Shown: positions 34,511-45,811 of the stretch, in pieces | Numbering within the stretch: position 1 is the first letter of the stretch | Layout: each line of letters begins with the position of its first letter | Assembly: GCA_016946835.1 (NCBI GenBank) | Contig: JACVTC010000066.1 | Coordinates: 957,501-1,016,927, forward strand | Direction: 5' to 3' | DNA length: 59,427 bases | From: Neocallimastix lanati (nom. inval.) | Lineage: Eukaryota > Neocallimastigomycota > Neocallimastigomycetes > Neocallimastigales > Neocallimastigaceae | Position numbers and translations under genes: made by a program | The notes under the pieces: generated by a model | What the model saw: the letters and a program-made list of their open reading frames with translations, nothing else | Databases searched by the model: none | Told to the model about the DNA's origin: nothing

Positions 34511-35297
34511 GGAAGAATATTTACAACACCAGGATTAGTTGGGAGTTTTTTTCATTAAAAATTATATATAATTTATTATACGTTAATATAATAACTTACT
34601 ATTATTTTATTGATATATATATATAAATTATTATATTAGGTATGAAACAAGAAAAAGGAATTTCATAGTATGAGTTTACATGTGTTTATATTAATTAAAC
34701 AAGATTTTTAAAGATATTTTTTTTTTTATAAATAAAATAGATTATTTTACATTTGATATATCCAAATATATTAAATCATAAACTTTTCTATAATAAAGAT
34801 ATGAATTTTTATTTTACTTATTATGGTATTATATTAGTTTAATATATTTTTTATCTTTTTTTCTTTTTTTTTTTTAATTAAAATTACATTTTTTTTAATT
34901 AAAATTACATTTTTTTTTAATTAAAATTACATTTTTTTTTTTTTAATTAAAATTACATTTTTTTTAATTAAAATTACATTTTTTTTTAATTAAAATTACA
35001 TTTTTTTTTTTAATTAAAATTACATTTTTTTTAAATTAAAATTACATTTAAAGTTTTTAATTATTAAAATTATTAAATATTTTTGAATGGATAAATATAG
35101 TTAATGATAAGTTATTAAATATTTATTAATATGTATATAGTATAGTTATTAATTATAAAAACCTCTAAGAATTTTTTTTTTTACATAAATTAATAAAATG
35201 ATATAAGACATTAAATTATAAATAATTTTCATATGATGTATTATTTATGATTATATACATATATAATTTATGAAGAATCAACAGATGCAGTAGCAGT
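33800..35297. other. Intergenic, AT-rich, with a short tandem repeat
   Basis: No gene is seen. It includes two T-runs at 34444-34464 and 34473-34506 and the repeat at 34870-35050. Confidence 0.55.
34870..35050. repeat. About eight copies of a 20-25 bp unit TTTTTTTTAATTAAAATTACA
   Basis: The invariant part TTAATTAAAATTACAT is separated by T-runs of 5-11 bases. Length variation is entirely in the T-run. Confidence 0.9.
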
Positions 35298-36718
35298 TTA
35301 AGTTTCAGTTCCAGCTACAATGGTGTAGGTAACTCCTTCAACAATTTTTGGAGAGGAAATAAGAATCTTTGAATAGGCTGTTTCAGGTTGATGAGAAATA
35401 ATAATATTACTTTCTGTATCAGTTACTGTAATTTCAGAACCAGCTTCTTGTAAATTAACTGTTATTTGAATATTTGCTTGTTTCACTGATCCGAATTCCG
35501 TACCACTTGGTCCACCTCCAATGTCACCATATCTTCTCATTTCTCCTTCCATTGGACCACCAAATTCAGTCTGGTTAAAGTTTTGTTTAAATCCTTCAAA
35601 TTGTGGTTGAGTACTATTATTAATATTATTCATGTGAGACATATCAGTCGGTAAATCTTTTGGAATTTCATTTTGATTAAATTGATTATTTTGACTATTT
35701 TGATTCGTTTGATCTTCCTTATTCATTCGATTATTATTTGGTCCTCCTTGACTTTGTCTCATTGGTCCACCTCCCATTCCTCCATTATTCATACCTGAGG
35801 CGACTGTAGCTCCTTTATTAATAATGTTAGAGCCTACAACATCCAAAGATGCCAAATTACCATAAAATATCACCTGATCCATTACTGACATAAACTTCTG
35901 ATTCTCCTCCAATATAAAGAGAACCGTTAGAGTCAATACCATCTACATCATCACCATTAACCTTAACTTAAATTTTTCCTCCAGTTATCTTAATATAAAC
36001 TTGTTCATCATTTGCTGTATTTCCTCTTTTTACGATACGACCATTATTATTTCTATTTTGAGAATAATTATAATTATTTTGATAATAATTATTATCAATT
36101 TTATTTTTTTCTATTTACTGGTAAAGTTGGAATTATGTTCATTCTTGTGGTAGTGACAGTTTTATAAATGGTTTTAGTCGTACGTACTTTGTTATAATTA
36201 ATCTTATTATAAGAATCATAAATGTTTTCTTGATTTTGTGTTTGTTGAACTGATGATTCAATTGGTTGTTTAATTGGTTGATGTAGTTGTTCATTAGGGT
36301 TACTTTTTTGAATATTAGTGTTTGATACTCCGACAGCATTACCAGTTGGAATAACACTTGGAATTGTTTTAGTAGTAATAATCTTATTAGTTTGACGGAT
36401 AAAACTATTAATTTGACCGAATGAATGTTATTTTGTTTTCCAAATAAATTATTATTTTGACCAAATGGATTGTTGTTGTTATTATTATAGGTTTGCTGTC
36501 TAAAAGAATTGTTATTTTGACCGAAGGAGTTGTTATTTTGTTTTCCATATAAGTTATTGTTTTGTCGTCCAAATGAATTATTGTTTTGGCCAAATGGGTC
36601 ATTGTTATTGTTTTGATGTTCAAAGGAATTACTGTTTTGACCGAAAGGAACTGTTATTTTGTTTTCTATATAAATTGTTGTTTTGTTGTCCAAAGGGAAT
36701 GTTTTCTTGACCAAATGA

Positions 36719-36772
<54 letters not shown>

Positions 36773-38019
36773 TGAATTTATTGTTGGAATTACATTTTTA
36801 GTTGAGTTTCCTTGATTTTTTTGTTCGTTTAAAGTATTAATATTATTAATATTACTTAGAATAGTTTTAGTGGCGATTGAGGTGGTCAATGGAATTGTAT
36901 TGGTAGTTTCAACTGAAACTGGATAAATAAAAGTATATTGAGTTATGTCTTCTTCATTATTAACAATAATTATATTTTCAATTTGTTCTGATGGATTGTT
37001 TGGAATTAAAGTAGAATCAGGTTGCTGAGATGAATTATCTCCCATATTTCCTGATTCATTTTACATTGTTTCAGTGAATTCATTCATTCCTCCTAGACTA
37101 AATTCGTCATTAGTGGCTCCAATTTTAGATGCATTAATTCCATCATCATCAGCATTAATATGAATTTCTCCTTCTCAAATATCAATCATTTGTCCTTCAA
37201 GTCCTTCTTCACTTTCACTAACATCAATATATCCTCCATTAATTGTAAGATGTGTTTCCGCATGAATACTATCTTTTCCTGTCTTAACTATAACTCTACC
37301 TCCATCAATGACAACAAATCCTTTTTCTGGATTGGTATCTATGCATGCTATAATAGCTGTATCACCCGATTCAACATTAACTACTGCTTCTTTGATGCTA
37401 ATAGAATTCTTTACTTTAATTCCTTTTTCTTTAGAGAAAACAGTAATCGTTCCTGAAACTAATTTCAAATCTTTCTTACATCGGATACCTTGACTAAAAT
37501 TACAGGTAACTGAAAATGTACCTTCCCCTTTGAAAGAAAGATCACTTTTAGCATAAAGAACAACCATCAGGTTCTTTATCTTCATCGACTGTATAATTAG
37601 TAGAATCTGTAAGGGAATTATCTCCAACCATTGTAATAACTAATTTATCACATTCAACTTCGAAAAGTGCTGATCCATTATTACTTGTTATTGACATGTT
37701 ATTTAAGATAAGATGAACAAAATCATCCTCTGTAGCTGAAATATAAACTTGACAAGCAGCAGAAATGCTTACATTTCCTTCATTAATAGAAATACTATCA
37801 CTACCATTACTTGTAAGTACAAGAAGTACCAGAACAAGAAATCATAACACTAGAAGATTCATCATATGAAGCATCCAAATCTTTATTTTTACATTCACCA
37901 GTAATTGGGCCAGGAGTTAAAATAATTTCTTCAGTTGATGATTTTTCATCATCAGCTCTAACGAAACTTAATATTAACGAAATTATAAATAAATTTATAA
38001 ACAACTTACGATACATCAT
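35298..38019 (-). pseudogene. Cthe_2159-type carbohydrate-binding beta-helix protein, decayed
   Basis: Starts with a signal peptide (LFINLFIISLILSFVRAD). Spread over three frames are the hallmark pieces of the Cthe_2159 (DUF4353) parallel beta-helix family, secreted proteins that bind acidic plant polysaccharide: NMSITSNNGSALFEVECDKL, DLSFKGEGTFSVTCN, GIRCKKDLKLVSGTITVFSK, GIKVKNSISIKEAVVNV, VVIDGGRVIVKTGKDSIHAE, TINGGYIDVSESEEGLEGQ, INADDDGINASKIGATNDE, DGIDSNGSLYIGG and C-terminal SSPKIVEGVTYTIVAGTET. Between the DDDGINA and DGIDSNG strands lies a 250-residue Asn/Gln-rich insert (NNNSFGQ repeats). Damage includes frameshifts near 37820, 37565, 36640, 36420 and 35870, and stops at 37175-37177 (TGA), 37061-37063 (TAA) and near 35965. 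With that many lesions it cannot make a full-length product. The gene body is otherwise collinear, so the decay is recent. Confidence 0.85.
36721..36771. repeat. (TTA)n tract encoding poly-Asn on the minus strand
   Basis: About 17 TTA/AAT units inside the Asn/Gln-rich insert of the pseudogene. Confidence 0.9.
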
Positions 38020-38275
38020 ATAGAGTTAAAATTTCAATTTTAAAAAAAAAATTTAATAAAAAAAAAAAAATAATAAAAAATAAATTATTTTCGAATATTT
38101 TTTTTTTTTATTTTATAATGAAACTATTATATAATATACACAAGATAATTCTTTTGAATATATTTACAAATATAATACAAATAACTTGAAAAAAAAATTT
38201 GAACTAAAAAGAAAAACTTTTTCTTTTTTATACTTGTATTAATTTATTTCTAAGTTTTTTTTTTTTTTTTTTATT
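38020..38275. promoter_or_regulatory. 5' flank of the carbohydrate-binding pseudogene
   Basis: AT-rich leader with A-runs directly upstream of the ATG; no specific element recognised. Confidence 0.3.
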
Positions 38276-38279
38276 TTTT

Positions 38280-39965
38280 TTTTTAGCTTTTCCTATTTAT
38301 TTTTGGGCCATTAGGAGGAGAACATACTTTTTTCAATGTCATATTCATTACAATCTTTATTTATTTTTTTTTGTTTTTATATTTCTTTCTTTCATCATAT
38401 TTAAATATATTAAATATGTTTATTGTATATTCTTTGAATCAATTATTTAAATAAGTAAAGAATTCTATTATTATATCTGGAATTTCAGCCTTTGACTTGA
38501 GAACAAATATTCTGACTTTTTTTTTTTTTTTTTTTTTTTAGAATTCATCCATTTTTTCATATTTTTTCTTTTCATTCTATTATTAATGTCTTTAAATAAA
38601 TTTTGGAGTTTACTATTTTCACTAAATGTTATTTAAGTAAATATTTATCGTTTGTTACATGTTCTCCTGTACCTGTATCATTAAATCACATAAAATCATC
38701 TGTTATTTTTTTTTTTATTACGATTAATATAACCTATTGATTTATTGTTTATATTTATCAAAATTATGAGTATATTTATTATTATTTAGAATTATTTCCA
38801 ATAAATTTATATGTCTCATTATATTTTTTTATTATTTTGTTTTTTTCTCTGATACAATAGTGCTCCAGCATCTTTAAAGTTAAAGTTTTCATCATAATTA
38901 CTGGCAGTATCAGAGCAATCTTCACTTCTGGTGTATTTTAAAGTAGTTTTACAGTTATAATTATATAATTTCTTGAATTTACTAAAGGATTTAATGATTT
39001 TCCTCTCTTGTTACTGGTTTTGTCTCCATTTGTTGTTATTATTTTGATTTTTAATATTATTTTTCTCTGTTTTTTTTTGAGATTGAAATCTCATTCTTTT
39101 GTTGTGGAGTGTCCCTTCATATCACATACATGACAATAACTCTTTTATTATTCCATTGATATCTATATCTATTTTTATTATTGTTATTGAATTTTGAAGG
39201 CTTTTTTTTTTTTAATTAATTTTGGAGTTCTTTTCCTCTTGGAAAGGTAATCAATATCCAAAGAATCATCATCATCATCATCATCTTTTTCTTCAGAGTC
39301 CACCCAATTTTCAACAACGAATGATCTTGTTAAAATGATTCTTTTAAGAATCTCCAAGTATTTATCTTGATTACTTTTCAAATCGAATTGAACAATATTT
39401 TTGTCATGACCTATAAAAAATGTTGTATAGATATTTTTTAATTTCTCTTTGCATGTAATACCTCATTCAATTTCTTCCATTTCAGTGATAATTTCCTTTG
39501 CTTGGTCTAACATCTTAATTACTTCACTTTTTATTCTTTGGCTTTAAACTTCTGAATTTTTTTAAACCAGTACGCCATATCAGTAATTTTTGTCATAGTA
39601 TTTTCCCTTAAGTTTTTCAATAGTACTATAACTTTTAGTTCAACGACTCATCTCTTTTAAATTTTTTTTGTCAATATTTTTTTTTTTTTTTTACTAATCA
39701 TTAATATCAATTTGGCCAATATTTTCTCAGCCTCTTTAATAATTAGTCTTTTGGTTCTATTATCCAATAGCAGATTTAGAATATTATTGTTAACAGCTGG
39801 TGATGCAATATAGTTTACAACTGTTTATACAACATTGTTGTCTTGAACAAAAGTAGGTCTTTGACCATGGATTAAAAGATTTAATAAATTCAAAATATAG
39901 TTCTGATACAACGAACCTCATCTCAAGATTTCTTATTTCGGATTAGGGTTTGAATTGACTATCTG
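38280..39965 (-). mobile_element. Ty1/copia relic, antisense, gag to integrase
   Basis: Reading along the minus strand from 39965 down: gag debris, with WVDSEEKDDDDDDDS and LSKRKRTPKLIKKKK (39195-39330), a CCHC zinc knuckle SYCHVCDMKGHSTTKE (about 39095-39140; compare TYCHICKENGHSTDDC at 46.57 kb), SNYDENFNFKDAGALLYQRK near 38840-38900, then the protease site NDTGTGEHVTNDKYLLK near 38635-38690 with an intact DTG, and finally integrase SPPNGPKINR near 38300-38325. A T-run or indel separates every domain. RT and RNase H are missing. Same family as the antisense relic at 10.9-11.9 kb. Confidence 0.75.
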
Positions 39966-40370
39966 ATAAAAAAAAAAAAAAAAAAAAATATGATCTTCTC
40001 TTTCAGAGGTATTGGCCCTGCTAACCTGTCTTATTGTTATTTTCTGCATTGACGCTTCTTGGTTAGTTTGTGCTTATAACCAATAGTAACTCTTGTTGAG
40101 TACAACCTTAGCCCGAGGCATAATTTCTGTAAAAAAAAAAAAGAGAGCCGCAAATCACACCAAGAACGGCATTTTTGAATAATCACGAGAAATGAAATGG
40201 TTCTTAAACAAAATATCCCATTCCTTTTTTATAATTTAAATCAATAATTTCTGTATCTCTTCCACCAGGAAGGAAGTTATATAATCGGTACCAACGTCAC
40301 ATATATATTTACACACTCATTATTAAGAAAATTACTTATATTAACACGATTTTCATCAATTGATCTATTC
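39930..40370. other. Repeat debris with raised GC
   Basis: 39940-40020 matches 31610-31700 (core CGGATTAGGGTTTGAATTGA). The following 300 bp (GGCATAATTTCTG, GAGCCGCAAATCACACC, CCACCAGGAAGGAAGTTATA) has higher GC and probably belongs to a decayed element, but I cannot name it. Confidence 0.35.
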
Positions 40371-40775
40371 ACTACATTAGAAGTAATGGTATTATTATTT
40401 TTACTATATTAGTATTAATATTCCTATTTTTACTATCACTAATACTTTTATAATTTACAATATTATTTCTATAGTTATTATTATTAATATTAATATTAAA
40501 TTCTACGTTATTATTAATATTTATTTTTTCTATAACGGCAAGGACACCTTTCTGGACAGTTATCTTCAATAATTTTTGGCGGCTTTGGCAACACGAGCAT
40601 CGAATTTATATCCACATCTGGTACGAAGTACCCATCTGAAGTCAATGCTAAATTCAGGATATTTATAGTAGAGCTTTAGATACTTTCTAGTTTTCTCAAA
40701 TTTATTTTTCTTATAAGCCTTAGCCTTAATTGTATTTTCCTGCCATATTTCTATCCCAGTAAAAGTTTACAATTG

Positions 40776-40814
<39 letters not shown>

Positions 40815-41000
40815 AAGGAAACTTATCTAATTTGTCACCTAAAAATTTTACTTTTCTTTATCCCATGCATGACGTCTACAACAAGATATATCTCTAAGTA
40901 AATCAGAAATAATACATTTTGAGTTTTTTAACATTTTTCAAAGACGCCTTACCTGAGCAATCGCAAACCTAAAGAAGAGAAATGCTAAGTTCTTTAGAAA
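40370..41000 (-). mobile_element. LINE-like relic, second copy
   Basis: On the minus strand: AIAQVRRL, KMLKNSKCIISDLLRDI and RRHAWDKEK (about 40865-40975), a T-run of about 35 bases at 40778-40813, then NTIKAKAYKKNKFEKTRKYL, LYYKYPEFSIDFRWVLRTRC and GYKFDARVAKAAKNY (about 40580-40740), then DNCPERCPCRYR (about 40540-40572). The first and last pieces align with QLRCFRRWKNSSCIINHL and DCPKCCPCC in the relic at 20.8-21.7 kb. Stops and a frame change separate them. Non-LTR identity is inferred from the CPxxCPC cluster and is not certain. Confidence 0.45.
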
Positions 41001-42491
41001 CACAATAAAGAGATGTAAGTTTTTATATAAATAATTATACTATAATTATATTTAAAATTGAAATTGATTTTATATAAATATATATATTAAATTAAAATTA
41101 AAAATAGTTATTTATAATAATTAACAATAAAAAATATAATTATTCTACTTTAAGTTTTTTTTTTGTTAAAATAGATATTGATATTAATTAAAATTTTATA
41201 TTTCATATTTAAAAAAAAAAAAAGATTTCAAATAATAATATACATGTATATTTACAGTGTGGTTTATTGTTATAATAAACATATATTTCATTATAAATAT
41301 TAATAAAACGTATTAATATTTATGATATATATAAAATAATTTATTATAATATTTTTTTATTTTTTTTAGAGAAATAAATAATAACTACAAATAAATAAAT
41401 TAGAATTTTATTTATATATATAATTAATTTAATATAAGCCCTGTTTGTTTTACATTAAATTATATAATTTTAATTAGTGCATGACAATTATTTTTAATAA
41501 TTAAAATTTTTAAAAAATTTTTATATTTATTTGAGGAAATAACAATCTTGTGTAACATTAAAAGTTTATTTATTTAATGATGACTTTAAATGTAAATTTA
41601 AATCATTATAAAAATAAATTATTTATTTTAAATATAATTTATTAATTTATAAAATATTTCATAGTTGATTAGATTTTATTTAAAATTTGTTAATATTTTA
41701 TATTTATTTATTTTATTATATAAATTATGTTTTTTTTTTTAAGTAAATAAATAAATTTATATAATAAAGTGGATCAATAGGTAGAATAAATATTATAGTA
41801 AATAAATAATAAATAAAAAAAAATATATATATTTATATCAAAATATAAAATTTAGCATTAATAATTAAATATAATAATAAAAATTAATATTAACACTTGA
41901 TATACAACTCAAAAGTATGAAGTACTATTGTTAGGGATTTATTTATTAAATTTATTAAAGTATTATTTATTTATTTATTTATTTATTTTTATTATTAAGA
42001 TTACTTATGTTTATTCAAGTAAAATAATTATACTTGATTATACATTTAAAACTATCTAATAACTTTCTTACATACACACTTATTTACTTACTTACACTTC
42101 TTCTAATTCAGAGAAATGTTTTATTTTTATGTTATTTAGTTATAATTAATAAATTAATTTTATAACATAAATCAATGTTATAATTCTTATTAACTATTTA
42201 CTTAAATAATATCATTTAATATTTAATAATACTTTAGCATAAAAATTCATTAGATAGCTTATTTTAGTCACAAGAACAACTAATTAAATAATTAATTATA
42301 AGTATAATTAATATTTAGAAATCAAGTCATTTATAAAGAACATTATGAAATTGTTGGATTTTAAGTTTGATTTATGACTTTAATTTATGTTTGAATAATA
42401 TAATTTATTTTATATTAATTAAAGTTTGAATATTTGTATTTTATATTTGTATTTTATATCATTTTATATCACATTACTAAAGTAAAAATTA
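41001..42491. other. Intergenic, nothing recognisable
   Basis: AT-rich DNA without an open frame above background, without clear repeats longer than short AAAT/ATTT tracts (41950-41990). Confidence 0.55.
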
Positions 42492-43885
42492 TTATAATGT
42501 ACTTAAACCAATAGCAATTTCTTTAAGAAGTCCTATTTTATCCAAATTTGCTGGATAATAAATTTGATTTGCATTTTTAAATACAAGTTCTAAATCAAAT
42601 TTATTATAAGATTTTGTGGTTTTAGGTATAATATAATTGAAGTGATTTTTATATTTATTATAGGCAACCTTTGAAATATTAAAAGTTGATCTTATAATAT
42701 CTTTTTTTGGTTTGGACATAATTGAAGTAATTTCTTTGTCTCCTGTCCTTACCGCATACATAGAAGGAGTAAAACCTTCTTTATTTTTAAGATTATAATT
42801 TGCTTTTTTAGAACAAATCAAATTAATTAAATATTTATCGCCTATAGTAATAGCATAATGAAGTGCGGTATTACCTAAATTATCTTGTTGATTTACATTA
42901 ATATGATATTTAAGTAATAATTTAACACAGTCAACACATCCAGCTTTAGTAGCAATAATTAATGCATTTTCGTTGTTATTGTTCAATTCATTAATCTTAT
43001 TTTTCATTATTTTCATATTTAATAATTGATCTAAAATGTTTGCTTGTGAAATAGCACAAAGCATAATTAAATTATTACCATTTTCAAAGTCTTTATAATT
43101 ATAATCAAAGTTTAAATTATTTATTAAATTTAAAAGTAATACTTGATTGTTTAATTTAATTAATAAAGAAGTTGCATTTTCCTGAAATTTGTTTTTAATG
43201 CAAAAATCAATATTTTTATTTTTTTTTACAATATTTATTATCTCAGAAGGTAAAAAAAGAGAATTAAGTAAGAGTAAAGCCATAAAAGCTGTATTTTCAT
43301 CTTCATCAACAATAACATTGAAATTACAATTAAATTGATTTAAAATATTTATTATATATTTAGCATCATTAACTGAAATTTTTTTTGAATTTATTTTATC
43401 AATTATAATAGAAAGAACGGATTCATTATTTTTATTTTCAAAATTTACATTTGCGCCATTTCTTATTAAAAGTTCCAATTCGTTTATTTTCCCATTTAAT
43501 GCTAAATACATACATGATGTTCTGTCGGTTTCATCAGTCAAATCAACATTTATATTCATTGATAAAAGCCAATTTATTAATTTGACATTTGTTTCTTCTT
43601 CATTTTTACATACCTTAATTAAAATATCACTAGATTTAAATTCGTCATATACATCTTTTAATTCACTCTGCTTTAAAACTTTTTCAAAAAAAGTAAAGTT
43701 TAAATTAGATTGAATAATGATATTATAATTTTATCGACAAAAGACTTCAATAAATCTTTATTGTGATAAGTATCAATGATAAAAGATTTATTTTTTTCAA
43801 TAATTTCAATACATTTTTCATTATTTTTGTTTAAACAATCCAAAAATGATGTTTCATAATTTTCAATTGTTTTATTATTATTCAT
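42492..43885 (-). CDS. Ankyrin-repeat protein, one frameshift near 43715
   Basis: The N-terminal part starts at the ATG at 43883-43885 (MNNNKTIENYETSFLDCLNK) and runs to FVDKIIIS; the frame then closes at 43700. In another frame the homologous reading continues without a gap: IIQSNLNFTFFEKVLKQSEL, then WLLSMNINVDLTDETD and on to the stop at 42492. A single-base indel near 43710-43720 explains this; no GT..AG intron fits. The C-terminal 355 residues contain ankyrin repeats of variable quality, the best being NALIIATKAGCVDCVKLLLK and NTALHYAITIGDKYLINLIC, each with the next helix, then TPSMYAVRTGD. No signal peptide or TM; the total would be about 465 residues. Ankyrin proteins of this build are a large family in gut fungi; partner unknown. 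It is either a recent pseudogene or a sequencing error in an otherwise intact gene. Everything else about the frame is clean, so I keep it as a gene with a flag. Confidence 0.75.
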
Positions 43886-44147
43886 TTTTTTTTCTTTATT
43901 TTTATTTTATTTTATTTTATTTTATTTTTTTTTTTCGAAAAAAAAAATTTTTGGCAAAAATTGATATTTATATATAAAAATATTATAGAATTAATTAAAT
44001 GTTATATAAAAAAATTTTATAAATTCTTATTTATATATTTAAATAAATTATTCAGATGCAATAATTTTTTTTATTAAATTATTAAACATTTTAAATATTT
44101 AAAACTATTTAAAATATTATTTATTTTAAATATTATTTATTTATTTA
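43886..44147 (-). promoter_or_regulatory. 5' flank of the ankyrin gene
   Basis: TTTTA pentamers (about 43904-43926), A/T-runs and no other gene. No specific promoter element could be recognised. Confidence 0.3.
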
Positions 44148-44470
44148 TTTATTATTTATTTATTATTTATTATTTATTATTTATTATTTATTATTTATTA
44201 TTTATTATTTATTATTTATTATTTATTATTAATTATTTATTATTTATTATTTATTATTTATTATTTATTATTTATTATTTATTATTTATTATTTATTATT
44301 TATTATTTATTATTTATTATTTATTATTAATTATTTATTATTTATTATTTATTATTTATTATTTATTATTTATTATTTATTATTTATTATTTATTATTTA
44401 TTATTTATTATTTATTATTTATTATTTATTATTTATTATTATTTATTATTTATTATTTATTATTTATTCT
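44148..44470. repeat. 7-bp satellite (ATTATTT)n, about 46 units
   Basis: A near-perfect heptanucleotide tract with only a few TTAATTA interruptions (44228, 44327) and one short slip near 44438. Followed at 44472-44585 by four or five diverged copies of a motif with ATTGATTCTAAACTAAATTT and AATCGAAATATCCAAACTAA. Confidence 0.95.
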
Positions 44471-44589
44471 ATAGAAATATCTAAACTAAATCAATTGATT
44501 CCAATCGAAATTTATTGATTCTAAACTAAATTTATTGATTCTAATCGAAATATCCAAACTAAATTTATTGATTCTAATATCCAAACTTA

Positions 44590-45264
44590 AATTGAATATT
44601 AATTTTTAATTTTTATTCGTTATTAATTCTTTAATCATTAAATATAAAACATTTCTTTTTTTTTTTAAAAACAAAAGGAAAAAAAAAATAATAGTTTATA
44701 AATTTTATTTTATTTTATTATATATAAAAAGTTAAAAATTATTAATAATAAATATTTATTTATTAATTATTGTCAATAAAAAAAAAAAATTATTCATTGA
44801 GTTTTAAACATAATCCTTCTATATGTATAAAAAAAAAAAAATGTATATTATTATTATTTTAAGAAAATTTATATGTATAAAAAAAAATAAATATTATTAT
44901 TTTTAAGAAAATTTATAACTTTTATTATATCTTATAATTAATAAAAATATTAATAATAAATAAATAATAAAATTAATAATTATAAAATAATAAATATTTT
45001 TTTTTTTTTTTTTTGCAATATTATATTAAATACTAAAAATATAATATCATAATATTTTATTTATCGACTCTATTTATTTATCAATTATCCATGATAATTT
45101 TAGTATGTAATATATATATTAGTTATATCTAAATAATATTTTATATCATAGATGGTCTGAGACATTTTAAAAATTTTTTTAAATGTTAATAAATAAATAA
45201 ATAAATAAATTAATAATAAAACAAATAAATAATAGTATAATTTATTTTTTATATTATTAATATA
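44590..45264. other. Intergenic, nothing recognisable
   Basis: AT-rich with A/T-runs, a near-duplicate of 50 bp at 44815-44910 (ATATGTATAAAAAAAAA...ATTATTATTTT AAGAAAATTTATA) and an AAAT tract at 45188-45210. The short minus-strand frame here is low complexity. Confidence 0.5.
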
Positions 45265-45435
45265 ATTATAAAGTATAAATTCTTGACTCATAACAGATGA
45301 AGAGTCTCAACTGACTCTTAAAAAAATTCTTAGCAAAAGAATCTTTTTCCGGAAACAAAATTATGTTAAAAAAAATATATATAATAATGATAGAATTGAT
45401 ATAATTTTAAACCACAAATTCATGACTCTTAACAA
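45265..45435. repeat. Dispersed repeat shared with 27240-27365
   Basis: AAATTCTTGACTCATAACAG, GAAGAGTCTCAACTGACTCT and AAAGAATCTTTTTCCGGAAA, with ACCACAAATTCATGACTCTT as a second partial copy. The close relative at 27.2 kb has the same order and spacing. It may be a SINE-like or LTR remnant; no pol III box is convincing. Confidence 0.5.
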
Positions 45436-45479
45436 AATAAATAACTAAAAAAATAAAAAATAAATAAATATAACTATAA

Positions 45480-45510
<31 letters not shown>

Positions 45511-45523
45511 ATTTAAAATTATT

Positions 45524-45811
45524 TGTTAGAATACAAATGAATTTAAAATATGCGTCTAATAAATATTTTTATTTCGTTATTTTAATTAACTTAATTATAT
45601 TTTAAGTACATTAAATTGTTCATTATAATATTGTTTCAATATTGTTTCAATATAATTGGCATACGCCACAATTGGTATAAATAAGAATGTATTTTTCATA
45701 AAATTAAAAAAATTGTAATTACCAAATATTATTATTTCATATTAAATAAACTTTAAATATTAAAATAAAATATTAGATTAAGAGTCTCATTACTCAATCT
45801 ATTCTACCGAC
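45524..45811 (+). repeat. Probable 5' LTR and leader of the copia relic
   Basis: Begins TGTTAGAATAC, the classic copia LTR start, has TATAAATA at 45676-45683, and leads into the gag ATG at 45812. The LTR end and the primer-binding site are not clear. No matching 3' LTR was found after 48.48 kb. Confidence 0.45.

Noticed and set aside
37805-37835. A 20-base GT..AG intron in the Cthe_2159-type pseudogene
   Set aside because: Far too short for splicing, and other frameshifts occur along the gene.
43700-43730. An intron joining the two ankyrin frames
   Set aside because: No GT..AG pair fits, and the homologous reading is continuous across the site; an indel is the simpler explanation.
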